Part shown: one piece after another, positions 38,563-46,956 of the stretch | Layout: every line of letters begins with the position of its first letter | Numbering within the stretch: the first letter of the stretch is position 1 | NCBI RefSeq assembly: GCF_024363255.1 | Contig: NZ_AP026070.1 | Span: forward strand, 620,001 to 684,000 | Direction of reading: 5' to 3' | Source of the DNA: Shewanella sp. NFH-SH190041 | GTDB taxonomy: Bacteria; Pseudomonadota; Gammaproteobacteria; Enterobacterales; Shewanellaceae | DNA length: 64,000 bases | Made by a program: the position numbers and the translations under genes | Notes under the pieces: generated by a model | Database searches by the model: none | What the model was told of the DNA's origin: nothing | The model's input: the letters and a program-made list of their open reading frames with translations, nothing else

Positions 38563-39385
38563 GTTGTTACCAAGACAGCCGGGAGAGCCTCAGTTAGTGG
38601 TGTTGCCTGAATGTGCGTTGTTATTCGGCGGTCATGAACAGCAACAGTTGGCCCATGCTGGTGAGGTCGAACTCCCCAGAAACGATGATGCTGATACTGG
38701 TAATGATGATTGCGCGAATAATCGCTGTGATGACGGCCATCGTAGCGTATTAAAAGCAGCGTTGAGCACGTTAGCCCAACGCCATAGTGTCTGGTTAGTG
38801 GCCGGGACTATTCCGGCATTGGCACCGGATGGCCGGGTATATAGCCGTTGTTATGTGTTTGATGATCTCGGCCAAGTGCAGGGATATTATGACAAATTGC
38901 ATTTGTTTGATGCCGATGTGGCCGATGGCACAGGCCAATACCGGGAAAGTGATACTTTTTGTCCGGGAAATCAGATAACTGTCATCGATACGCCATTCGG
39001 GCGTTTGGGGTTGGCGATTTGTTATGATATCCGTTTCCCGGAGCTGTTTCGGGCACTGCGCGCCCAAGGGGCGGAATTAATCGCGCTGCCGGCAGCTTTT
39101 ACCGCCGTGACTGGCCAAGCCCACTGGCAGATACTGAATCAGGCCAGGGCGTTGGATAGCCAATGTTTTATTTTGGCCGCAGATCAGAGTGGGCAGCACA
39201 ATAGCGGCAGTCGGGAAACTTGGGGGCAGAGCATGATAGTCAGTCCTTGGGGAGAGATTTTAGCCCAGTTACCCAAGGGGACAGGTTGGGTTCAGACCCG
39301 ATTGACACCCGATGAACTCACTCGGGTACGCCACGCCCTGCCGATAGGGCAACATAACAGATTTGCTGCGCCGCAATTGATGTAA
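38486..39385 (+). CDS. Carbon-nitrogen hydrolase (Nit family)
   Basis: A 299-residue nitrilase-superfamily hydrolase, of the Nit1/Nit2-like class that includes deaminated-glutathione and omega-amidases. Catalytic triad Glu42 (LPECALLF), Lys137 (YDKLHLFD) and Cys179 (AICYDIRFPE) are intact. An Asp/Asn-rich insertion at about 63-85 with two Cys residues is unusual and falls on a surface loop. ATG 38486 has GGAGG seven bases upstream, so the 77-nt overlap with the yhdP tail appears genuine. The gene order yhdP-nit-tldD is typical of this group. Confidence 0.9.
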   Translation: MQVNLLQCQSSRDIQANLTFIDKQLELLPRQPGEPQLVVLPECALLFGGHEQQQLAHAGEVELPRNDDADTGNDDCANNRCDDGHRSVLKAALSTLAQRHSVWLVAGTIPALAPDGRVYSRCYVFDDLGQVQGYYDKLHLFDADVADGTGQYRESDTFCPGNQITVIDTPFGRLGLAICYDIRFPELFRALRAQGAELIALPAAFTAVTGQAHWQILNQARALDSQCFILAADQSGQHNSGSRETWGQSMIVSPWGEILAQLPKGTGWVQTRLTPDELTRVRHALPIGQHNRFAAPQLM

Positions 39386-39441
39386 TGCGGCTTGGCACAG
39401 CATGTGAATAGCATATCCCAAAGGGATTAAAGAGAGACTCA

Positions 39442-40890
39442 ATGCCATTTTTAACGCAAGTAGGACAGAGCCTGTTACAGCAAGGATTGCAATTGGATGA
39501 TTTGCAGTCTTATCTGGATCTTATTCATCAGAATCAGATCGATTTTTCTGATCTGTATTTTCAGGGCAGCCGCCATGAATCCTGGGTGCTGGAAGACGGC
39601 ATTATTAAGGATGGCAGCTTCCACATTGAACGTGGAGTTGGGGTTCGGGCGATCAGCGGTGAAAAAACCGGTTTTGCCTATGCCGATGATATTACTCCAG
39701 AAGCATTGAAAGCTTCGGCATTGGCGGCCCGAGGCATTGCCCAGGCTGGGCAGAGCGGAAAAGTGCAGGCGTGGAAACGCCGTGGGGTTAATGCCCTGTA
39801 TGACAGCGCCGATCCCATTGCCGCTATGGAGCAGGACCGAAAAATCAGTTTGCTGCGTCAGGCCGATGCCTATATCCGAAGTCTGGATCCGCGCATTATT
39901 CAGGTTGTTGTGAGCCTGTCCGGGGTACATGAAGAAGTTTTAGTGGCAGCATCTGACGGCACTTTGGCCGCAGATATTCGTCCGCTGGTGCGTTTTAACT
40001 GCTCAGTGATTATGGCGGATAACGGTAAGCGTGAACGTGGCGGTGCCGGTGGCGGTGGTCGCCATGGTTATGACGTCTTTATGGAAACGGATGAGCAGGG
40101 TCTACCTGTTTGTTTTGCCCATTGTCGTGAAGCGGTGCGTCAGGCGCAAGTCGCTTTGATTGCCATTGATGCGCCGGCCGGAGAAATGCCTGTAGTACTG
40201 GGCGCCGGATGGCCAGGAGTGCTACTGCACGAAGCGGTGGGACATGGTCTGGAAGGTGACTTTAACCGTAAAGGCTCTAGCGCATTTTCCGGCAAAGTCG
40301 GGCAACAGGTGGCATCGCCGCTGGTTACCGTGGTGGATGATGGCACCATTGCCGATCGTCGTGGCTCATTGAGCATTGATGACGAAGGCACCCCGACACA
40401 AAAAACCGTGTTGATTGAAAACGGGATTCTTAAGGGCTATATGCAGGATAAGCTGAACGCCGGATTGATGGGCGCTGCGCTGACAGGAAATGGCCGTCGT
40501 GAGTCTTATGCTCACTTGCCGATGCCTCGGATGACCAATACCTATATGTTGGCCGGTGAGTCTGATCCTGCAGATATTATCGCCTCAGTAGAGAAAGGCA
40601 TTTATGCCCCGAATTTTGGTGGCGGTCAGGTGGATATCACATCTGGTAAATTTGTGTTCTCTGCATCGGAAGCTTATCTGATTGAAAATGGTGAGATCAC
40701 CCAGCCTATTAAGGGCGCAACCTTGATTGGTAATGGGCCTGAGTCTATGAAGCAGATCTCTATGGTGGGTAATGATTTGGCATTGGATAAGGGCGTTGGA
40801 GTTTGCGGTAAGGATGGGCAGAGCGTGCCTGTTGGTGTTGGGCAGCCGACTCTTAAATTGGATCTCCTGACTGTGGGTGGTACCGCTTGA
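39442..40890 (+). CDS. tldD: Metalloprotease subunit TldD
   Basis: A 482-residue catalytic subunit of the TldD/TldE protease, which trims modified peptides such as microcin B17 and assists CcdA turnover. The active-site helix HEAVGH is at residues 263-268, and the C-terminal Cys region (GVCGKDGQ) provides the third ligand position. Length is standard. AAGAGAG lies upstream of ATG 39442. Its partner pmbA/tldE lies at 53533-54876. Confidence 0.96.
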   Translation: MPFLTQVGQSLLQQGLQLDDLQSYLDLIHQNQIDFSDLYFQGSRHESWVLEDGIIKDGSFHIERGVGVRAISGEKTGFAYADDITPEALKASALAARGIAQAGQSGKVQAWKRRGVNALYDSADPIAAMEQDRKISLLRQADAYIRSLDPRIIQVVVSLSGVHEEVLVAASDGTLAADIRPLVRFNCSVIMADNGKRERGGAGGGGRHGYDVFMETDEQGLPVCFAHCREAVRQAQVALIAIDAPAGEMPVVLGAGWPGVLLHEAVGHGLEGDFNRKGSSAFSGKVGQQVASPLVTVVDDGTIADRRGSLSIDDEGTPTQKTVLIENGILKGYMQDKLNAGLMGAALTGNGRRESYAHLPMPRMTNTYMLAGESDPADIIASVEKGIYAPNFGGGQVDITSGKFVFSASEAYLIENGEITQPIKGATLIGNGPESMKQISMVGNDLALDKGVGVCGKDGQSVPVGVGQPTLKLDLLTVGGTA

Positions 40891-40915
40891 TCTTTGGGGT
40901 AAGCTAACCTGAACC

Positions 40916-41014
40916 GCCGGGGCTATTTTCTCCCCTCGCGTTGTTGCCAGCGCCTCGTGTAGCACACTACACGTCGTTGCTGGCGCCTAGCGAGGAAAGA
41001 AAATCTCTCCCGGC
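40916..41014. repeat. 99-bp imperfect palindrome between tldD and a lipoprotein gene
   Basis: Nested inverted repeats are centred near 40965: GCCGGG/CCCGGC at the ends, ATTTTCT..CCTCGC against GCGAGGAAAGAAAAT, GCCAGC/GCTGGC, and inner CGTGTAG-CACA-CTACACG. Each half also carries a direct-repeat version of CGTTGTTGCCAGCGCCT. It fills the gap between two convergent genes and lacks a T-tract. It may be a REP-like or MITE-like dispersed repeat, or a bidirectional termination or processing structure. Confidence 0.7.
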
Positions 41015-41030
41015 CATTGTCTGTTAGTTT

Positions 41031-41411
41031 TTATTTCTTCATTTCCCAGTGTTCACATCCTTTTTTTGTTTTATCTATTATTAGATTACCTTCAACTTTG
41101 TATTTTACGTAGCCAATGATAAACGAAAAAAATTCGCTATCAGCACTCACATCCGTTAATCCAACAGCACAGCGGTCTTGTTCAATTGCTCGATCAGTAG
41201 CTTCTTTGATTGAAGGAATTCCAAGAGGAAATAGAATAATTGGTTTACTATCTTCACCTATAACACGGTTTCCTTCTGCAAAATTTCCAGCATTTAAATT
41301 AATATTTTTAGTGGATGCTAATGTTAAATCTGCAATTCGTTGAGCGCACCCTGTAGTTATTAATGTTGTAGTGACTAATAATGCCATGGAAACTGTTTTT
41401 TTTATTTTCAT
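41031..41411 (-). CDS. Small lipoprotein of unknown function
   Basis: A 126-residue protein with a clear lipoprotein signal (MKIKKTVSMALLV... LITTGC, lipid Cys at about 23). I do not recognise the family. The mature part contains three further cysteines and a stretch from VIGEDSKPIIL to IPSIKEATDRAIE, which resembles TRL-like (bacteriocin-associated) small lipoproteins; this is only a suggestion. It is markedly more AT-rich than its neighbours, and lies between a large palindrome and a tandem repeat array, so it may have been acquired. The ribosome-binding site AAGGAA precedes the start. The 240 bp upstream hold nothing else that I can name. Confidence 0.7.
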   Translation of the reverse strand: MKIKKTVSMALLVTTTLITTGCAQRIADLTLASTKNINLNAGNFAEGNRVIGEDSKPIILFPLGIPSIKEATDRAIEQDRCAVGLTDVSADSEFFSFIIGYVKYKVEGNLIIDKTKKGCEHWEMKK

Positions 41412-41649
41412 ATTATTCCTTTAATTGTTTGTCAGAGTATCCAGTCTGAAAGATGAATATAAATGAAAACAGATAGATACTTTTATATTTAATGTAAAAA
41501 TACCGGTTTGCTCACAGTTGGAATATTTTGATATGACTGTACAGTCATTTAGGGTTTATGTAACGGATGTAAGCGATTGAAAATTTTGGTTTGTAGTGGG
41601 AGCCGTGTGTGATGGTTCTTTTGCTGTTAGAATGAGCTCTGCTCAGCTA

Positions 41650-42590
41650 CGGCTAACGATAACTAAGCTCTTTTCAAAGTGATAGGTCACCCCCAGATAA
41701 CCAATACGGCTACGTCAATGACCATCGACAGCATGGATGCTGTCGTTGAGTTTCCATGGATGGACTTGCAACGAGTCATCGATGTGACAGTACAACAGCC
41801 TGCGGCAGGCAATGAACCGCGATAAACACGGCGGTAACTCAAAATGAGTTGATTTAACCTGTACTCACAGCTGCCGAGTATCGAACGTTAGCTAAAGTCA
41901 TTGTTACCAAAGTGACAGGTCACACCCAGATAGCCAGTACTGCTACATCAATGACCATCGACAGCATGGATGCTGTCGTTGAGTTTCCATGGATGGACTT
42001 GCAACGAGTCATTGATGTGGCGGTACAACAGCCTGCGCCAGGCAATGAATCGCGATAAACACAGCGGTAACTCAAGATGAGTTGATTAAACCGGTAGTGT
42101 TCACAGCTGGCAAGTATTGAACGCTAGCCAAAGTCATTGTTACCAAACTGTCAGGTTACACCCAGATAACCGGTACTGCTGCATCAATGACCATCGACAG
42201 CATGGATGCTGTCGTTGAGTTTCCATGGATGGACTTGCAACGAGTCATTGATGTGGCGGTACAACAGCCTGCGGCAGGCAATGAACCGCGATAAACACAG
42301 CAGAAACTCAAAATGAGTTGATCAAACCTGTACTCACCGTTGCCATGTATCGAACGCTAGCCAAAGTCATTGTTACCAACCTGTAAGGTCACACCCAGAT
42401 AACCGGTACTGCTGCATCAATGACCATCGACAGCATGGATGCTGTCGTTGAGTTTCCATGGATGGACTTGCAACGAGTCATTGATGTGGTAGTACAACAG
42501 CCTGCGGCAGGCAATGAATCGCGATAAACACAGCAGAAACTCAAGATGAGTTGATTAACCCTGTACTCACAGAGGTGCGCGCTGATAGAT
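41650..42590. repeat. Array of four tandem ~235-bp noncoding structured repeats
   Basis: Four near-identical units, anchored by the same 20-mer palindrome CGACAGCATGGATGCTGTCG at about 41726, 41959, 42195 and 42428, have periods of 233, 236 and 233 bp. Each unit also contains outer arms CATCAATGAC/GTCATTGATG, then GCCTGCGGCAGGC, then AACTCA-nnA-TGAGTT. Before the next unit there is a GTGACAGGTCAC-like palindrome. The first 5' edge and last 3' edge are diverged. No ORF with coding character spans it, and stops occur in all frames. It fills most of the 1256-bp gap between the lipoprotein gene and ppiC. Function is unknown. Confidence 0.9.
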
Positions 42591-42626
42591 ATTGAGCGCC
42601 ACCTAGAGCCTCCCCTTGGCAAAGGG

Positions 42627-42632
42627 TATAAT
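42627..42632 (+). promoter_or_regulatory. -10 element of the ppiC promoter
   Basis: A perfect TATAAT lies 35 bp upstream of the ppiC start. The -35 position (TAGAGC at 42604-42609) is poor, so activator help or a weak promoter is likely. It lies just beyond the 3' edge of the tandem repeat array. Confidence 0.45.
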
Positions 42633-42667
42633 CCACCCAATTCCGATTACGTTTTACAGGTTCCATC

Positions 42668-42946
42668 GTGGCAAAAACTGCAGCAGCACTTCACATTTTG
42701 GTTAAGCATCAAACGCTGGCCGAAGACATCATCAAAAAACTCAATAACGGGGCCAAGTTCGATGTACTGGCTAAGCGTTATTCCAGTTGTCCATCAGGTA
42801 AAAAAGGGGGCAGCTTGGGGGAGTTTAAGAAAGGTCAGATGGTGCCAGCATTTGATAAAGTCTGCTTTACCGGAGAGTTGCTGACGCCGCATCTGGTAAA
42901 AACCAAATTTGGTTGGCACGTGGTCAAAGTGTTATACCGAACCTAG
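42668..42946 (+). CDS. ppiC: Peptidyl-prolyl cis-trans isomerase C (parvulin)
   Basis: A 92-residue single-domain parvulin that accelerates cis-trans isomerisation at Xaa-Pro bonds in the cytoplasm. It follows E. coli PpiC through the whole length: opening [12 protein letters not shown], the [13 protein letters not shown] loop, [10 protein letters not shown] and the terminal [11 protein letters not shown]. The start is GTG 42668 behind ACAGG; there is no nearby ATG in frame. It is monocistronic. CCAGC/GCTGG with ATTTT at 42952-42973 may be a weak terminator. Confidence 0.95.
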   Translation: MAKTAAALHILVKHQTLAEDIIKKLNNGAKFDVLAKRYSSCPSGKKGGSLGEFKKGQMVPAFDKVCFTGELLTPHLVKTKFGWHVVKVLYRT

Positions 42947-43063
42947 ATTTACCAGCCAAATAGCTGGCAATTTTGATCTTATCAAACTGCTTTATTGTTC
43001 ATCGGCAGTGAAACCCTGATGTGGTAACGCCAGTAGGTGAATGACTGAGTCTTGGTTTTTTTG

Positions 43064-43125
43064 TAAAAAACTGCCGCGCCAGATGCCTTAGGCAGTTGAA
43101 ATACTGTTTGAGGCGGCGCGGCAGT
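43064..43125 (-). terminator. Terminator of the Old Yellow Enzyme gene, with long structured loop
   Basis: On the minus strand ACTGCCGCGCC and GGCGCGGCAGT form a perfect 11-bp stem followed by TTTTTT. The 34-nt loop contains its own small palindrome TGCC-TTA-GGCA. It lies 117 bp beyond the gene's stop. The remaining part of the 295-bp gap shows only a short resemblance (43170-43205) to the tandem repeats upstream of ppiC. Confidence 0.7.
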
Positions 43126-43241
43126 GGGGCTGTTAAACCATTACCGTAAACATAAATTTCAGTTCGTCAGTTAGCTAAAGTAACGGTCAGCCCCAGTAGC
43201 AGAATATGGTTCACGATGCGCTATGCGATTGAATTGAACGG

Positions 43242-44282
43242 TTACACCAGCGTGCTGAGCATATCATCAGAATAAGGCTCCAGTGGCAGTCCGGCTTTTA
43301 CCCGGGCGATATAATCCGGGTTAGCGATCAATGGGCGACCAATCGCCAGCAGATCAAATTTGTGCTCGGCAATGGCCTGACTGCCAGAATGTGGCGTATA
43401 GCCGCCGACCCCCACCAAGGTTTTACTGTAATGACTGCGCAAATAAGCGGATGCTTGGCCGCCGAGGTAGTCAAACGTCATGCTGTCATCAAAAATTCCC
43501 AGATGCAGGTAGGCTAGTTGCCGCTGCTCTAGTTGGGCGAGCAGATAATCAAATACCTGTCGATCTCGGGCATCGGGCTCAATATTGAAATAAGCGCCGG
43601 GGGAGAGACGCAGCGCGGTCCGGTCCGCGCCGATACGTTGGCTGATGGCATCTACCACGGCTAAGGGGAAACGAGCCATATTTTCCGGCGTTTCACCGTA
43701 TTCATCCTGCCGTTGGTTACTGCTGTAATGCAAAAACTGATCAAGCAGATAACCATTAGCCCCGTGAATTTCAACCCCATCAAATCCTGCTTCAATGGCA
43801 TTGGCCGCCGCTTGGCTGTAATCCCGCACTAAATCGGCAATGTCAGCCGTTGTTGCGGCTTTAGGTACTGTGTAGTTGAGTTCCCTTTGGCGTGGCACTG
43901 TACCGTTGATACCGATGGCAGAGGGGGCAAGTGTGTACTCTCCACCAAAGAAAAAGGGATGAGCCACCCGGCCGGTATGCCACAGCTGGGCGAAAATTTT
44001 ACCCCCTTTAGCGTGAACGGTGTCAGTCACCGCCCGCCACCCAGCAATTTGCGCTGCGGTGAACAGTCCTGGCGTGTTGGGGTACCCCTGACCATCCGGG
44101 CGGATAATAATGGCTTCAGAGATAATCAGTCCGGTATCAGCGCGGCGGGCATAATAATCTACCATGGCTTGGGTTGGCACCAGCTCCGCATCCGCCATAC
44201 TGCGGGTCAAGGGTGCCATCAAAATACGGTTTTGCAGGGTCAGGGTATCGTTCAGTACATAGGGTTGAAATAAGTTATCCAT
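43242..44282 (-). CDS. Old Yellow Enzyme family NADH:flavin oxidoreductase (NemA-like)
   Basis: A 346-residue FMN-dependent ene-reductase acting on alkenals, quinones, N-ethylmaleimide or nitro-esters. FMN/substrate motifs APLTRS (near residue 22), QLWHTGR, the EIHGANGYLLDQFL pair (His and Asn donors) and LLAIGRPLIANPD are present. The frame is open 12 codons further upstream, but ATG at 44282 has GAGG seven bases before it. It is divergent from a TetR regulator with three shared operators, the classical nemRA-like arrangement. Exact substrate is not determinable. Confidence 0.9.
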   Translation of the reverse strand: MDNLFQPYVLNDTLTLQNRILMAPLTRSMADAELVPTQAMVDYYARRADTGLIISEAIIIRPDGQGYPNTPGLFTAAQIAGWRAVTDTVHAKGGKIFAQLWHTGRVAHPFFFGGEYTLAPSAIGINGTVPRQRELNYTVPKAATTADIADLVRDYSQAAANAIEAGFDGVEIHGANGYLLDQFLHYSSNQRQDEYGETPENMARFPLAVVDAISQRIGADRTALRLSPGAYFNIEPDARDRQVFDYLLAQLEQRQLAYLHLGIFDDSMTFDYLGGQASAYLRSHYSKTLVGVGGYTPHSGSQAIAEHKFDLLAIGRPLIANPDYIARVKAGLPLEPYSDDMLSTLV

Positions 44283-44302
44283 GCCACAGCCTCGGATGAT
44301 TA

Positions 44303-44371
44303 TTGAATGAGCGTTCAAGTTAGTCTATCTTGAATGAGTGTTCAAGAGCTTTTTTTGAACGAATATTCGAA
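44303..44371. promoter_or_regulatory. Three TetR operator-like palindromes in the OYE-tetR intergenic region
   Basis: TTGAATGAGCGTTCAA (44303-44318), TTGAATGAGTGTTCAA (44330-44345) and TTGAACGAATATTCGAA (44355-44371) are variants of one palindrome, spaced 27 and 25 bp start to start. They lie between the two divergent start codons and must overlap both promoters. They are the presumed binding sites of the adjacent TetR protein. Confidence 0.8.
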
Positions 44372-44423
44372 TTAGGCTAGGATGCTGCCGAAAACCGATA
44401 GGTTAAAACAGGAAATACATACA

Positions 44424-45005
44424 ATGCGCACAGCAGAATTTGACCGGCAGCAGGTACTGAGGGCTGCCATGGACGCTTTTATTAGCAAGGGCTACAGCAA
44501 AACCAGCATGCAAGATTTAAAGCTGGCAACCGGGCTGCATCCTGGCTCGATTTATTGTGCCTTTGAGAATAAACGTGGTTTGCTGTTGGCCGCGCTAGAG
44601 CAATATCGCAATGATCGCAGCGCTCAGTTTGATGCATTTTTTGCCGGTCAAGCGCAGGTGTTTGACGGGATAGTGGCTTATCTTGATTCAGTTGTGGCTG
44701 AATGTGAGCAAGATGAGATCCGTGATTGTCTGCTACAAAAAGCCCTTAGTGAGTTATCCCATCAGGATGCCGAGGTAGAAGCGTTGATTGGTTCGATGCT
44801 GACCGATTGGCAGCAGGCGTTTTGTACCCGGTTACAATTGGCCCAGCAGCAGGGCGCGATTCCGGCAGCAAAAGATTGTGCTGCTTTGTCCCGTTTCTTG
44901 GTTATGGGCATTTATGGCATTCGTACTTATGCCCACACCAAGCCCGCGAAAGGAGTCCTTGCTCAATTGGGACATCAGCTGCTTGATTATCTGCAGCAAT
45001 CCTGA
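44424..45005 (+). CDS. TetR-family repressor of the OYE gene
   Basis: A 193-residue regulator with an N-terminal helix-turn-helix: TSMQDLKLATGLHPGSIYCAF around residues 27-47, ending FENKRGLL. A Cys at residue 102 (RDCLLQKALSE) aligns with the redox-sensing Cys106 region of NemR, suggesting electrophile sensing; related TetR proteins also have a Cys here, so this is tentative. The start ATG 44424 (AGGA upstream) is preferred to ATG 44382, which has no proper spacing. Likely represses itself and the divergent oxidoreductase. Confidence 0.87.
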   Translation: MRTAEFDRQQVLRAAMDAFISKGYSKTSMQDLKLATGLHPGSIYCAFENKRGLLLAALEQYRNDRSAQFDAFFAGQAQVFDGIVAYLDSVVAECEQDEIRDCLLQKALSELSHQDAEVEALIGSMLTDWQQAFCTRLQLAQQQGAIPAAKDCAALSRFLVMGIYGIRTYAHTKPAKGVLAQLGHQLLDYLQQS

Positions 45006-45128
45006 CAAAAACGACGTTAATGCCTATCGCTACGCCCCTTGGGTCATATCCCGCAATGGGGCGATAAATCCCTGACAGATGTCGCAGATTTGTTATTTCA
45101 GCCTGAGACAATACACTGCACTCTCTTA

Positions 45129-45392
45129 GGATCTGTTGACCTTTCACATTTATTTTTGCAGCGAGTTGAGGATGTTTTATACAAGGCAGAGGCTTTGATA
45201 GGTAGTCGTGCTACCTGATAAGCCATTAACGCAGTAGAAAGAAGCCCCAAACGCTGCCCAAAGGGTTTGGCTAAAAGCGTTTTACGCTTTGTTGAGAGGC
45301 TCTTGCTTAGCATTACTCGGTGGCAAACCACTCGTCGGGATTAAAACGCTTTTATCTCGAACAAAATTTAAGCATAAAAGGTCAGCAGCGCC
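45129..45392. mobile_element. MITE-like element, 264 bp, with terminal inverted repeats
   Basis: The left end GGATCTGTTGACCTTTCACA and the right end (reverse complement) GGCGCTGCTGACCTTTTATG continue as imperfect terminal repeats, 24 of 37 positions identical. The interior holds no intact transposase; one minus-strand ORF looks accidental. No target duplication is obvious, so the exact ends are uncertain. It occupies most of the 487-bp gap between tetR and the efflux operon. The bases 45006-45128 hold a CGCCCC/GGGGCG inverted repeat that may end the tetR mRNA. Confidence 0.6.
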
Positions 45393-45471
45393 TGGGCGGT
45401 ATCAGAATTTCATCGGATACCTATTTAGACGGTACATTTCTCAGGCAGTCACGTGTAAAATAATAACGAAT

Positions 45472-45487
45472 TAGAGTAATTACTCTA
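45472..45487. promoter_or_regulatory. Perfect 16-bp palindrome operator before the efflux operon
   Basis: TAGAGTAATTACTCTA is a perfect dyad ending one base before the ribosome-binding site of the TolC-like gene. A TAAAAT -10-like hexamer at 45456-45461 would place it across the transcript start. Placement and symmetry suggest a repressor site of TetR or MarR type. No regulator gene adjoins the operon, so the binding protein is unknown. Confidence 0.6.
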
Positions 45488-45498
45488 CAGAGGTGAAG

Positions 45499-46956
45499 GT
45501 GAAACTGAGAACACTCACATTACTGTGCTTGATGCTGTTACCCGGTATGGTGATGGCTAATGAACTGAGCTTTGATCAGGCCTGGACCAAGTTGCAGCAG
45601 GTCAGTGACAAACTGAAAGCCAATGCGGCGGAAGTCAGCCGGGCACAGGCGCTGCAGCGCGGGGGCGAAGATTTGGGGCTGCCCTCATTGAATCTGACGG
45701 GGAATTATACCCATTTGGATAATCCGGTGGAGATGGATCTGCGGGATCTAAATCCACTGGCATCTTTGGATCCATCAGCCATTGCTGCGGTAGCCCAAAA
45801 GAGTCCTATTCTTGGCGCAGTGCTGCCGCAACTGGGTGGCATGCTGCAATCATTACCTATGACTACCGCCCTGACTGAGCAGGATATTTTCCGAGCCAGT
45901 TTGCAGGCGCTGTGGCCGATTTATACCGGCGGTAAAATTACTGCCGCTCAGCGTATTCAGCAAGCGCAGGTCGCCGAGAAAAAGCAATCGGCTGAGCTTG
46001 GTCGGCGGGCACTGTTTACCACCTTGGTGGACAGATATTACGGCGTCATTGTGGCGAAGCAAGCTTGGCGTACCCAGCTACAACTGGTCGATGCGTTGAA
46101 AGAGCATGTTAACCATGCCATTAAGCTGGAGCAGCAAGGACAGATTGCCAAGGTGGAACGGCTTAATGCTGAAGTGGCGTTGGCTAATGCCAAAGTGGGG
46201 TCTGGCCATGCCATGCGTCAGTATCAGATGGCACAAATTGCCCTCAACCGAATGTTGCATAGCCATAATGCTGAGCCGGATACTGGATTATTCATGTTGG
46301 CGCAGGATCCGTCTTTGCCATCACTTACTGAGCTGACCATGGCGCAGCATCCGGCGTTACGGCTCTTGGAAGCTAAAGAGGAGCAGGCCAAGGGGCTCGA
46401 GTCGTTGGAGCGCAGTGACTATCTGCCAACCGTGTTTATGTACGGCAATTACACCTTGTATGAAGATGACAGTATTGCCGCCAAGATGTCGCCGGACTGG
46501 CTGGTAGGCGTGGGTATCAAGGTGCCACTTATCGCCAATAATGGCCGCAGCGATAAGGTGGAAGCTGCCAAAAGTGCACTGCTGCAAGCCCGTTATACCA
46601 AGGCTCAGACCCGGCAAGATCTGAATCTGTTGCTGGATCAAAGTTATCGCCAATTGCAGCAGGCCCGGGAAGAGGTATCTTCCTTAAATACGACATTAGC
46701 ATTGGCGCGGGAAAACCTGCGTTTGCGGGAGTTGGCATTTAATCAGGGCATGTCCACTTCAGTGGAGCGGGTTGATGCGCAGGTGAAACTGACCGCAGTT
46801 GAAACCCGTCAATTGGCCGCGACTTTTCAATATGTGCAGGCATACGCCAGACTGATGGCGGTCTCGGGGCAGCTGGATGAGTTTGTTGCCCGCAGTGGTA
46901 TGGACACTGCAATTCACTCTTTAAGCATGCATGGGGAGAATGACAATGCGCGCTAA
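45499..46956 (+). CDS. TolC-like outer-membrane efflux protein
   Basis: An outer-membrane channel of about 485 residues of the OEP family. The signal peptide ends at about MVMA/NEL. Two long alpha-helical repeats rich in Gln/Ala/Leu are visible, as is the typical YPIYTGGK-like strand (LWPIYTGGKITAAQRIQQA). GTG 45499 is taken as start because AGAGG lies five bases before it; GTG 45493 in the same frame would add two residues. It overlaps the next gene by 11 nt, so channel, adaptor and permeases form one operon. Confidence 0.9.
   Translation: MKLRTLTLLCLMLLPGMVMANELSFDQAWTKLQQVSDKLKANAAEVSRAQALQRGGEDLGLPSLNLTGNYTHLDNPVEMDLRDLNPLASLDPSAIAAVAQKSPILGAVLPQLGGMLQSLPMTTALTEQDIFRASLQALWPIYTGGKITAAQRIQQAQVAEKKQSAELGRRALFTTLVDRYYGVIVAKQAWRTQLQLVDALKEHVNHAIKLEQQGQIAKVERLNAEVALANAKVGSGHAMRQYQMAQIALNRMLHSHNAEPDTGLFMLAQDPSLPSLTELTMAQHPALRLLEAKEEQAKGLESLERSDYLPTVFMYGNYTLYEDDSIAAKMSPDWLVGVGIKVPLIANNGRSDKVEAAKSALLQARYTKAQTRQDLNLLLDQSYRQLQQAREEVSSLNTTLALARENLRLRELAFNQGMSTSVERVDAQVKLTAVETRQLAATFQYVQAYARLMAVSGQLDEFVARSGMDTAIHSLSMHGENDNAR

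Noticed and set aside
39475..39930. 151-residue minus-strand ORF within tldD
   Set aside because: Lies wholly opposite a conserved gene, has no ribosome-binding site, and its sequence shows no protein-like features; a shadow frame.
41650..42590. CRISPR array
   Set aside because: The repeated unit is ~235 bp and nearly continuous, with no short repeat/unique spacer alternation and no cas genes nearby.
42389..42640. 83-residue minus-strand ORF in the last tandem repeat
   Set aside because: Exists in only one unit and is not maintained in the other three copies.
45098..45331. 77-residue minus-strand ORF in the MITE-like element
   Set aside because: Crosses the element's terminal repeat and lacks a ribosome-binding site or recognisable motif; treated as noncoding.
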